A stretch of DNA of 26,873 bases from Brachionus plicatilis (lineage: Eukaryota > Rotifera > Eurotatoria > Ploima > Brachionidae): contig QEOQ01000546.1 of assembly GCA_010279815.1 (NCBI GenBank), positions 128,692-155,564 on the forward strand, written 5' to 3'. Within the stretch, counting starts at the first letter, position 1, and every line of letters begins with the position of its first letter. Both the position numbers and the translations under genes were made by a program. The notes beneath the pieces were generated by a model, which did no database searches, was not told the DNA's origin, and worked only from the letters and a program-made list of their open reading frames with translations. Positions 9,872 to 19,300 of the stretch are shown here, piece by piece.

Positions 9872-10082
9872 CTATAGCAGTCGTTCAATATGCTTCGCCA
9901 ACCACCCATCAATATTTGCTTTGAAACTGTTAAGACAATTCTCATTTATTCTAGCAATTTGGTTCCACTCATTCACAACTCTATAAGTAAAAAAGTTTTA
10001 TCTTGGAAGACAGTTTTTTGCATGTTTTCATATAAGGTTCTTGCTATTCCTTCTCAAGTCGTAAAAATACTTAAAATTATCT
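9872..10082 (-). pseudogene. Decayed non-LTR retrotransposon reverse transcriptase C-terminus
   Basis: The minus-strand frame reads YDLRRNSKNLI, a stop, a short gap, a second stop, then NFFTYRVVNEWNQIA and NSFKANIDGWLAKH, ending TAG at 9872-9874. The pattern L-R-R-N-S, FFT-RVVN-WN and NSFK--LD is the conserved tail of CR1/Jockey-type ORF2 proteins in many animals. Two in-frame stops (TGA, TAA) show it is dead. Only about 70 residues remain and no upstream RT domain was seen, though RT ORFs would extend to higher coordinates on this strand, where TMEM53 sits. It begins 157 bases after the hAT-like MITE's right duplication. Confidence 0.72.
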
Positions 10083-10263
10083 AATGGATTAAAAAAATAA
10101 GAAAATTTTTGAAAGTTTTATATTTTTGGGCTAATAATTAGTTTTTTGGATTAAAACAGCAGTTTATATAATAATTTGATCTTATACTGTAAAATGAAAA
10201 AAAAGCATAAAAATTGAAAAAATAAATTTTACTTAAAAAAAATAAAAATTTTGTAAAATAAAG

Positions 10264-11259
10264 TTAGAGCTTAGATTTTAAATTATCTTTTAGCAATGTA
10301 TTAATGTCTAAATTAAAAGATTTCAAATGATCAAAAATGTAGCTAAAATATTCTTGTGGATGCTTTTGATAGATCAAAACGTGCTCTGAATCTGTGTACA
10401 AAACTTCTTTGACATAAAGTCCCGGATTTTTTTCTTTTCTCCTCGCAATCAACTCTTTTATACTTTTATCTGATATTAATTTATCAGCTGTCGAGTAAAG
10501 ATACAAAGACGGAACTTGTCGGGGATCGTTGACTAAAATTTCATACATTTGAATAAAATAATTATTTGGGTTGAGTTTAATGAGAGCTAGAAGAGACAAA
10601 AAGCACAACGTTAGAGGGTAGCTTAAAAGCGAAAGCTTAACTTGTTGCTTAACCAGTTCGTTTATGCCAAAAAATATGCCTGGAAAAGCTGGTGGAAGAC
10701 CCGGTGCACTGTCATAAATTACAGCTTTATGGTTTTGTCCAAAAAATGTATATTCACTTTTTGGATTTTGGGAAATTTCGTTTATAACATGTTGGTAGAT
10801 AACAAAACATGAAGCATTACTGAAAAAATGTGTGACTACTGGATTTTGTGTAAGTTTGTAATCGTTCTTCATTAGATCGAGCATTTCGTAGGCATATTTG
10901 CTGTGTGATTTGTAGTTGAAAAAAGTCAGTGAATTTGACGGAGAAAATCGTAGAGTATGATAGCCTAAATTGGAATAGATGTCTGCGTATTTTCTCAAAT
11001 GCCTGTCGATAGAACCGGCCCAACCAAGCACAAGGATTACAGGAATTTTCTGGTAAGTGTCGTTGTAATGACTCGATTGTTTTGACATGCTCTTGGTAAT
11101 GTTAGATTCGATGAAAAAAAATTTGTTCTGATCAAACTGGCTTTGAGATTGATTGCCACTCATTACTGATGATGGACGAGAAATTTTTAAATTGGTTATA
11201 TTATTGTTAATAAATAAATTAAATGGTTTTCTAATAAATATATTTTTTAAAAAAAACAT
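10264..11259 (-). CDS. TMEM53: TMEM53-like protein (DUF829, alpha/beta-hydrolase fold)
   Basis: A single uninterrupted exon encodes 331 residues. DUF829 landmarks are visible in order: VILVLGWAG (about 74-82), HFFSNAS (144-150, nucleophile-elbow region, Ser147 candidate), IYDSAPG (181-187), a hydrophobic stretch about 211-228, PSLYLYSTADKLI (Asp259) and DSEHVLIY (His293). Ser, Asp and His occupy the usual hydrolase positions, but a catalytic role is not established for the family. Vertebrate TMEM53 sits at the nuclear envelope and tempers BMP signalling. The first 33 residues are extra relative to the family core, basic and free of acidic residues until later, so they might be a targeting peptide; Met33 is an alternative start. 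Human TMEM53 is 277 residues. Confidence 0.88.
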   Translation of the reverse strand: MFFLKNIFIRKPFNLFINNNITNLKISRPSSVMSGNQSQSQFDQNKFFFIESNITKSMSKQSSHYNDTYQKIPVILVLGWAGSIDRHLRKYADIYSNLGYHTLRFSPSNSLTFFNYKSHSKYAYEMLDLMKNDYKLTQNPVVTHFFSNASCFVIYQHVINEISQNPKSEYTFFGQNHKAVIYDSAPGLPPAFPGIFFGINELVKQQVKLSLLSYPLTLCFLSLLALIKLNPNNYFIQMYEILVNDPRQVPSLYLYSTADKLISDKSIKELIARRKEKNPGLYVKEVLYTDSEHVLIYQKHPQEYFSYIFDHLKSFNLDINTLLKDNLKSKL

Positions 11260-11748
11260 CCTTATACTTTTTCAATCAAATTTTTCTAATAAAAATTGAT
11301 TTTAGAAAAATTATTTATTATTAAAATTTTTTTGCACCTGAATTTATTGTTGATCAGATAAAAAATGAAAAAAATTCAGTTTTAAGGGTGGCATGAAAGC
11401 GCCTCAATCATTTTAAAGAGAAAATTTTGATTTAATAGTTTGAAAATTAATAATTTAATAAAGTATAATAAAGTTTCAAACTAAATTTTTTTTAAATTAG
11501 TGTTGAAAGGAAGCTTCAGAATATAGGAATTAAAAAAATATAATTTTTTCTTTCTTTTAGAAAAAAGCTGATAGAATAGATAACATTTAACTTGAGATTT
11601 AGAGATATCATCTATAACGAAGGATTAAGATCTTTAAACAGTGTTCTTCGTTTAACTTTATATAATTCTTATTTTATTTCGACTTGCAATTCTATTCTAT
11701 CTCTAATTTATTATTTTTTTAGTTCTTAAAAATTTTGGTTGCTACATA
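11260..11748. other. Spacer upstream of TMEM53 with an imperfect inverted repeat
   Basis: No gene seen. GATAGAATAG (about 11570) faces CTATTCTATC (about 11692), and inside them AACGAAG (11617) faces CTTCGTT (11646). The rest of the arms match only loosely, so this may be an old foldback element. Confidence 0.4.
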
Positions 11749-13058
11749 CAGTGGTGCATTAATCCAACTTTTATTGGTAATTTTACGTAATAATAATAAA
11801 AATAATGCGTAAGTCTACAAATGTAAAAAATAAACCGAATTTTGTTAAAATTTAGGAAATTAATTTTTTCAATTTAAAAAAAATTCTTAATTTTATTTTT
11901 ACGAGAAAGTATTAAAAAGACTCGGTTTTATTGTGAAAAAAATTAATATTGAAAAAAGGTAATTCTTACAAAAAATAGCAAAAAATTATATTAGTATTTA
12001 TTGCCTAAAAATTTTTCAGAAAAAAAAATTAATAAATTAAATTTCAAATCTATGTGGTATGTTCTATTGTGTTTTGTAAAAATTTTTAACACAATTTTTA
12101 AAATGCATTGAAAATGTGCGATAGTTGCGATACATTTTATTTTAGAAATATTTGGAGAAATTTTTGCAATGTCGCTCTTTTAAATTTAGTTTTTCAAAGA
12201 TAGATTATTTAGTTTCGGAAAATTTTAAGAGAAAAATAATAAAATTCTATTAATTTACTTTAATTTTACTTTTCTAATTCTAAATAAAATTTTTTATCTT
12301 TTGACTCTTGAAAAAGGCATAATTTAACTTGCTAAAATATTTTTTTAAATATTTAAGTTTGTTTGATTTAATTGTATACTCATAGCTTTAAAGAAGTTAA
12401 AAATTTTTAATTAAAGTACAATTTATAAAAAATTTAATGAATATGACATCTTTTTCTTATTAAATGTTTTTCAATCACAATTTACCTATAAAATCTTAAA
12501 AATCTACTTCTAAAAAATTAAGGTTACGATTAAAGGAATATTGAGAATCAGAGGATTAATAATCATTTTTAAACTCGCGATTTTTTAAAAGCAATGTGAT
12601 TCAAGAGATAAAAATTGAAGTTTTTTAAATTTTAGCAATTATCCATTATTTTTTAAATTTAGGAAAAAACTAAAAATTGTATTTTTAATCTTTAATCTGG
12701 GTTTTTTAACAATTAGAGCCTAATTTTTAATTAATTTGAATAATTTTTTATTTTCTTAGAAATTTTAATAAAATTTATTAAAATTTCCTAAGAAATCATC
12801 TAAAACTAAATATTCTATGTTTGAAACACTAAATTTAATTTTAATAGAGCGACATTGCGGAAATTTCTCCAAATATTTCTAAAATAATATTAATCTAAAC
12901 CATCCCATATTTTCAATGTATTTTTAAAACTGCATTTAAAATTTTTTTATAACAAAATAGAACATACTATATTGAATGATGGGGAGTTACGCAATTTTGG
13001 GTAAAAAGCCGCATTTTTACGTAAAATTACCTGGAAAAGTCAAATAATAGCACAAATA
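11749..13058. mobile_element. 1.3-kb foldback element with CAGTGGTG terminus (mariner-like)
   Basis: The left end is TA followed by CAGTGGTGCATTAATCC and then GGTAATTTTACGTAA. The right end, read in reverse complement, has GTGCTATTATTTGAC then GGTAATTTTACGTAA; its outermost bases have decayed. Further in, 12054-12180 and the reverse complement of 12846-12971 share blocks such as TATGTTCTATT, AAATATTTGGAGAAATTT and CAATGTCGCTCT. No transposase frame was found. The flanking TA and CAGT start suggest Tc1/mariner mobilisation. The right border is uncertain by about 10 bases. Confidence 0.68.
12753..12794. repeat. Near-perfect 42-bp palindrome inside the foldback element
   Basis: TTCTTAGAAATTTTAATAAA on the left is mirrored by TTTATTAAAATTTCCTAAGAA on the right with a one-base centre and one mismatch or bulge. 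A hairpin or cruciform could form. Confidence 0.75.
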
Positions 13059-13369
13059 TATTTAGAATTCTCAATTTTCAATCTTTAAAAAAATCAAAAA
13101 TAAATTTTACAAATCCCAAAATTAACGCTAATGTGGCTGAAAGAGAGAATTAATATTCATTCCAAACAGCCAGGGGATTTTTCCCAAATTATTTTTTAAA
13201 TAAATAAATAAATATTTAGAATTGATTTGATTGAAATAACTCTTCTTAGTTTTATTTTCGTTAATCAAACTTGAAAAAATGTTTTTTCTTTAAATGTGTT
13301 TTATGACATTTGTGTAAAATTTTATGACGAAAATTATAAAAAAAAATCTCTTTTATTAACTAATTTTAA
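13059..13369. other. Spacer downstream of UPF0489 gene, with poly(A) signal
   Basis: AT-rich with no coding signal. On the minus strand AATAAA lies at 13357-13352, 13 bases past the UPF0489 stop, and is the nearest candidate poly(A) signal. Confidence 0.4.
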
Positions 13370-14455
13370 TCAATACACGTAATTAATTTTATTTATAAAA
13401 TTTTTAAATAATTTTCCGAGTATACCCAAAGTTCTATCCTGAATAAGATTAACTTGACTAATCGGGCAGTAATCGTCTAGACTCGATCTTGCAATTGTGA
13501 TTAAACCTGGCCCAGGGCAAGAGTCTTCAAAATAAATATTTAAAAAATTTTCAAACTTATTAAAGAAATCTTCTAGCTCAATGTTTGAGCTCACATGATG
13601 AGGCAAATCAGCACTGTCGATTCCACTGCCATATAAATGTAAAATTTCGAAATCGATCTTGTCTCGATAAATTATTTCCTTTAAGTGAACCATGTCTTTA
13701 GTAGAAATTGTCGACTCGTCTAAAATAAATTTCTTAATTTTATCCATTTTTTTTTCTCTTTTAAAATTGTTTTCATTGAATTTTGAATCAAAATCAGGAT
13801 CTAATTTGTCCAATTGTTCATTTAAATAAACATTTTTAAAGACTGTATAATCTTCAATGTTTTTAAACATTTGTAAAAAAGGGTTCTGGGTTGAAAAAAA
13901 ATCAAGATCGATATCTAAAATAAGATTTTTTCTGTCGCTTTTAGTTATTAAATTGACTAAAAACTCGTCTTTTGAGCACAAAATTTGCTCAAACTCACAA
14001 ACATAGAGATTTAATGTTTTTAAATTAACCAAATCTTGGGCAGGTGAGTACATATTTCCAGAGGTAAAATATTCCAAGCGGGAATCACAACGAATCATGC
14101 CACTTTTTGTGTCTTTGCCAATGTTTATTTTGTAAATGCCACATTCGATCTGTTTTGACCAAAAAGGTTTGATCCAGACTAAATTAGCCAAATGGCCTGC
14201 ATAGACTGATGGACAAATCCAGTTTTCAATAGATAAATTGTCGAATAGTTTTTGTTTTAAAAAAACGTGATCGGCATTTATATCTGGCAAACTTAAGTCC
14301 GGGTGAGAATCAAAGTGAATCATGGTCAAATCGGAAAATTTGATTCGCTTTGTGCCAATTTCTTTATAGATATATTCAAGTACATCGTTGTGATCTTCGA
14401 CTATGTAAACATTGAACTTTTCGGAAACATTTAGTTTAAGATTTTTTTCTGACAT
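13370..14455 (-). CDS. C5orf22: UPF0489 family protein (C5orf22 homologue)
   Basis: An intronless frame encodes 361 residues. Family landmarks: VYIVEDHNDVLEYIYKEIG (about 16-34), IHFDSHPDL (46-54), LSIENWICPSVYAGH (74-88), NIGKDTKS (111-118), LILDIDLDFFSTQNPF (178-193) and GPGLITIARSSLDDYCP near 320. HFDSHPD and DIDLDFF resemble the Asp/His metal-binding motifs of the arginase/deacetylase fold, so a metal-dependent hydrolase is plausible, but no activity is known to me for this family. Human C5orf22 is longer (about 440 residues), mainly through insertions and tail. The start ATG at 14455 precedes the first conserved motif by about 15 residues, as expected. Confidence 0.88.
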   Translation of the reverse strand: MSEKNLKLNVSEKFNVYIVEDHNDVLEYIYKEIGTKRIKFSDLTMIHFDSHPDLSLPDINADHVFLKQKLFDNLSIENWICPSVYAGHLANLVWIKPFWSKQIECGIYKINIGKDTKSGMIRCDSRLEYFTSGNMYSPAQDLVNLKTLNLYVCEFEQILCSKDEFLVNLITKSDRKNLILDIDLDFFSTQNPFLQMFKNIEDYTVFKNVYLNEQLDKLDPDFDSKFNENNFKREKKMDKIKKFILDESTISTKDMVHLKEIIYRDKIDFEILHLYGSGIDSADLPHHVSSNIELEDFFNKFENFLNIYFEDSCPGPGLITIARSSLDDYCPISQVNLIQDRTLGILGKLFKNFINKINYVY

Positions 14456-15139
14456 AAGCTTTTTTTATTTTAATTTAAAAATTTTTTAACATTTTTTTCA
14501 TAATGAGAGAAAAATTTCAAATCAAGTCTAAAAATTAATTAAATTTTGCTTATTTTTCGATTTTGCTGGTAAGGCATACTTTAGAAATTGATTTTTAAAA
14601 GTTTTATATGGTTTTAATATTTCACTTGTTAAAAATTAAACAGAAAAATTCACACTAGAAAAAGAGTCATTTAGACACTTTTAATTTATAATTTTTTATT
14701 TGCGAAAAAAAGCGTTTAAATCTCAACAAACAAATAAACTCAAAAAATTAATTTAAATTTACAAATTTTCGTTTTTTTTTCGAAAAAAAAACATAAATTC
14801 ACAACTCAAAAAATTTTACAACTGAAATAATAGTTTTTTTTTCGAAAATTTAATTTATATTAAACCCAGAAAATAAAAATTAAATTTCCAATTTTTTTAA
14901 ACTTATTTTTTTTTAAAAATATTTAATTATTTACAAAAATTTAAAAATTTGTTATCAATTAAGTAGTGAAGAAGATGGAGAACATGTTAATATATACTAC
15001 TAGAAAAACTTTGAACTAGAATTCAGAAAATGAAAACCTTTTTGATTAACACTAGAACATGTAATTCTTGCTCAAATTTCTTTGTGTCGACTCAACTATG
15101 AAAAAAATTAATTAAATTAATAAATTGTAAATGAAAATA
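14456..15139. other. Gene-free AT-rich spacer
   Basis: Upstream side of the UPF0489 gene. Poly-A and poly-T runs dominate; no gene, repeat border or RNA gene was recognised. Confidence 0.4.
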
Positions 15140-15694
15140 CAGTGGTGATTTCATAACAGTATTTTACGAAAAATTACGTAAATTTTCAGGATTTTGAGAT
15201 AATTTTGGTAAAATTTGGTAAAATTAAAAACGACCAATTCAAAATTCAAAATTTTTTGAAAAAATGTCTTTTTTTCCAATAATTAAAAAATTTAAGACAG
15301 TTTTTTTTCATAAATTGGTCAAAAAAATAGTTATTTTTAAATTGTTATAAAAAAAGCTTTCTTAAATTTTCAATTATTGGAAAAAAAGAAATTTTTTCAA
15401 AAAATTTTGAATTTTGAATTGGTCGTTTTTAATTTTACCAAAATTATCTCAAAATCCTGAAAATTTACGTAATTTTTCGTAAAATACTTCTTTTTCACTT
15501 TTCGGATTTTACGTTAATTTACGTAAAATGTGGTAAAATTTGGTTAATCTACGGTATTTTACGTAATTTTTCGTAAAATACTTCTTTTTCACTTTTCGGA
15601 TTTTACGTTAATTTACGTAAAATGTGGTAAAATTTGGTTAATCTACGGTATTTTACGTAATTTTTCGTAAAATACTGTTATCAAATCACCACTG
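15140..15694. mobile_element. 555-bp foldback MITE, TA-flanked, CAGTGGTGATTT termini
   Basis: TA stands at both borders (15138-15139 and 15695-15696). The left terminus CAGTGGTGATTTCATAACAG is matched by the reverse complement of the right terminus CAGTGGTGATTTGATAACAG, and both continue into GTATTTTACGAAAAATTACG. Inner arms of well over 100 bases (for example around ACGACCAATTCAAAATTC at 15229 and its mirror at about 15408-15425) pair almost perfectly, so a transcript or single strand would form one long hairpin. There is no coding capacity. Terminus and TA fit the Tc1/mariner superfamily, and the end is shared with the 11749-13058 element. Confidence 0.85.
15481..15668. repeat. Two tandem 94-bp units inside the foldback MITE
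   Basis: Copies at 15481-15574 and 15575-15668 appear identical, each starting AAAATACTTCTTTTTCAC and ending TACGTAATTTTTCGT. They lie only in the right arm, which makes the element asymmetric. Confidence 0.9.
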
Positions 15695-15840
15695 TAAAAC
15701 ATAGAAATAAGTACAGTTTATGTGTCAATTACGAATAAGTTTGCATTATTTAAAAGAAATGAAATTTTAAATTAAAAAAAAAATACAAAAAATAAATTTA
15801 ATAAAGTTATGATAAACATAATTATGATAAATAAAATTTT

Positions 15841-15953
15841 GATGAATGGTTTTTGGTACAGAATCTTGTGTGATTGCAAAGAACTGCCACGGCCTTACGG
15901 TTTACTACTAACAGTTCCAGGGTGGACACGAAGATGTTATCCTTTTTGCTGGT
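15841..15953 (-). pseudogene. Possible topoisomerase I C-terminal fragment
   Basis: The minus frame from 15953 reads about 38 residues including STLELLVVNRKAVAVLCNHT and then RFCTKNH. The block NR-AVAVLCNHxR matches the conserved segment of metazoan DNA topoisomerase I between the core domain and the linker. Nothing of the catalytic tyrosine region or the core is present nearby, so this would be an isolated gene fragment. GC content here is clearly above its surroundings, which supports a coding origin. Confidence 0.5.
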
Positions 15954-16097
15954 TTAATTAGTCTAATTTTTAATTATTTTTATTTTTTTTGGATATTTTT
16001 TTTCTCTCAAAAATTACAATTAGCATTTGGCTTGATTCTTTTGTACTAAGTTCGACATAACCAAGAAAATTAAAAGATTGTTTTTTCATTATTTAAT

Positions 16098-16103
16098 TTA
16101 TTT
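16098..16103 (-). terminator. Poly(A) signal of Miro
   Basis: AATAAA on the minus strand, about 200 bases past the Miro stop codon. Confidence 0.4.
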
Positions 16104-16300
16104 GAAATTAAAAAAAAATATTGATAAATTCATAAAAATCATTTTACATAAGGAAATTTGAGAAGAACCAAAAGAATTTAAACAACACTATCCAATAATC
16201 AAAAAATTTATATTCTGCGAGTGAAAATAAAGAGAAATACCTTCTCTATCGGTTTAAACTTATGTTGTGAATGTTCAATTTTGGATTTACATTGAAAAAG

Positions 16301-19300
16301 TTATCTTTTTTTGATTAATTTAAGCAACAAAAAAGCCATTGTAAGACAAGTGGCAGTCAAGAATGTATACCGAAATATCATTGAATCTGGGTTGTAGAAT
16401 GATCCCGGACGATGTTTTTTATTTTGATTTCGCGAAAAAAAGGGCAGCTGACTAAAAATGCTTGCGTTCGAAGATATGTTCGTTTGCTCGGATCGGGCTT
16501 TTTTCCTATGCATGGTTGCTGCTTGTGCTGCAGCACCTATTCTTTGAAAAAAACTCCAAATCTGGCTCCTCATCGGATACATTTTTCTATTAAATAAATT
16601 TATAAATTAGTTTATTTATTTTGAAGACAAAATTAGAAAACATTACGGATAAGAAGCAATTGCTACTAATTTTGGAAAAATATCACACGATGGTAGCATG
16701 TCTGATGAGGCACTAAATAACTGTGGAGGGGGAAGTTTGTAAAGTTCGGCAAATTTTTCCGCATTAATTGGGTACTTTTGTTCTATTTCTGTTTGATCGC
16801 ATTTGGTGCCAACTATTACACATGGTATGGGACGGTCTTTATAGACACTTAAAAAAATATCTGCTATAAAAGAGAATGAATTTGGATCCGTCAAATCGTA
16901 GAGTAAAACGACCACGTCTGGTGGATAGGCTTCGTGCATTTCAAGATCGGAGGAATTTATTTCTTTAAGCTAATTTGTAATAATTTACATTCTAATAGCA
17001 CTAAAGTTTAAATTTTACTATCAGATATTTTTCAATATTTTGAAATTGAACTAAATTGCACGACCATCTTGTTATGTCGTCTGACCGGATCGCTGCTTGT
17101 TGAACTAGATCTCTGCCTAAAAGACCTTGTAAAAATGCAGTCTAAAATAGATAAAAAATTTTTAAGCTTAAATAATCAAAATATTGTAATCTAGTTAGAT
17201 TTTCATCTTAATTATTTTTTTATTGATATCTGCAAACTAAAACGTCCTGATTAAATAGAACTATTAATCATTTTTTACTCTTTTTTTTAAAAACTCAAGA
17301 AATTTTAATTGTTGTTTAATAAATAGCGGAATTTTGATTTTAAAAAATCATTAAAGAAAAAGTTTTTTACATCTTAGTTATCAATTTTAAGTAATATTAT
17401 TTTTTAAAGATTTTTTAGATAAATTAGAGAGTTTTAATTTAAACATTATATTGCTGATTTTTTTCTTTTTTAAATAATTAAAATTTTTTAAATTTAAAGT
17501 TCAATTAACCATTTAAAATTTTAAGGTAATTATTTTTAGCTGAAACTAGAAATCACCATTTTTTTCTTAACTAAAAATTTTATTCAAGTATTTTATTTTT
17601 TTTAAATTTGAGGCTGTAACAGTATTGTGAAAAAGTTAATAATCACTTGATTTTTTTATTTTCTTTTTGAATTTGAATAGTATTAGAATGGATTTAGATT
17701 AAAATTTTAAAGAGATTCTTTTCCTAAATATTTTTTCTCTTAGATCAAAATTAAAATAAAATCTGAATTGAAATTATCTGTTACGCTAATAAGAAATCTA
17801 TAATTCAATTTTTAATTTTGAAAAAATTAAGAATCGAATTGAATAAAGCTTCTAAATTAGAAGTTCTAATAGCGATTTAAACCGCCTTTTTTTATTTTTC
17901 AAACACTCGTTTATTCTTTTTGGCATTGAGTCTACTAAATTCCCAAAAATGGTTTTTGGTACATTATAAAGAATATTTAATACAATTTCTTTTAGCTTAT
18001 TGAATGAACTTAATTCTTTTTTGACAATCTCTTTATCGATTAAAGTTCATAAATTTTGAATGCAATTCAAACCAGGGATGTTTGCCGGCCAGGATAATTT
18101 TTCAATATTTTCCTCTTGGAAGCCTTGACTAACCAGGTTTAAAATACAATTACAAAAAAGTAACTAAGGAGTTTTATTTACTTTCTAATTATAGAAAAAT
18201 GCATTAAAATTATTCTAATTGTTTTGAATTAAAGTTATAAATTAAAAAAATAAGATTATTTATTTTTTTTAATTTATAAGCTTATACTGGCCCTATTTTT
18301 TAAGAATAATAAAAGAAATTTAAAAAAAAACCTGCGTTAAAAGATATAAAAAATTTTTAGATTAAATTCAGTGAAAGAAATGTTGTCATTTAAAAAATAT
18401 TAAAACTTGCTTTTCCACATTTTTTTCGTCCATAAACATAGCATAGAAAAACATTTCTGAATGTTTGTTTCTTTGAGAAATCAATTTCTTTTGGCCGACT
18501 AACTGAAAAAAATAATGTTAAAACAAAAATATCAAAATTTATTAATCAAATTAAGAAACTAAGAATGAATCGTTTAATTAATTATTGATCATAGTTTTAA
18601 AAGTATAAAAGTCTCATCAATCTCTTGTACGAATCCAACAAATGGCCATTAAATGATAATGCTTGCTGTAATTTAATAACCAAAATTTCTGAAAAATCAT
18701 CATTTTTCATTAAATATCATAAAAATGACATATCATTTATTAATTTAATTTAAAAAAACTTGAAAAAAGGTTATCCGTAAAAATTTATTAACTTTTAAAA
18801 AATACTTAATTGTTGGAAAAAATCATTCATTTAAAATTTCTAAAATTTCAAATCAAAATTTACTGATTGATCAATTTTTACATTTAATACTAACATTTTT
18901 TAATAATTTTTTTCTCAAATAATATGATGGATATTTCAGCAAAAAGCTTTTGTGCAAGAAATATGATAAAAAATTTTGGAATCTGACTAAAACTGTTTAT
19001 CTTCATAGTTGAAAGCTCGATTTATTCTTTAATTTAATTTTGTGATTAATCTTATTTTAAAAGAAGTGGAAATCGTCTTGATTGACATTTAACATCAAGT
19101 TCATATTAAATAATAATAATGTTATTACTTATATTAAAGTAATTTTAAGTCAAAATAATCAAGCTGGAAGGAGTAAAATTTTTCCCAGAAAATTTCATAA
19201 TTTCGACAAGAGATTTAATTATTAAACTACATTTTTGAATTATTTAAATAAATATGATTCTTTAGATATTTAATATTTTGGAATTGAAAGCTGTTTAAAA

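Noticed and set aside
9736..10084. ORFs on both strands around the MITE and RT fossil
   Set aside because: The protein resemblance lies only in the interrupted minus-strand frame at 9872-10082; the open frames themselves are shadows.
10817..11023. Second minus-strand frame inside TMEM53
   Set aside because: It is the same strand in another frame, fully covered by the conserved DUF829 reading frame.
16412..16597. Plus-strand 61-codon frame
   Set aside because: It is antisense to the last Miro exon, which has full phase and domain support.
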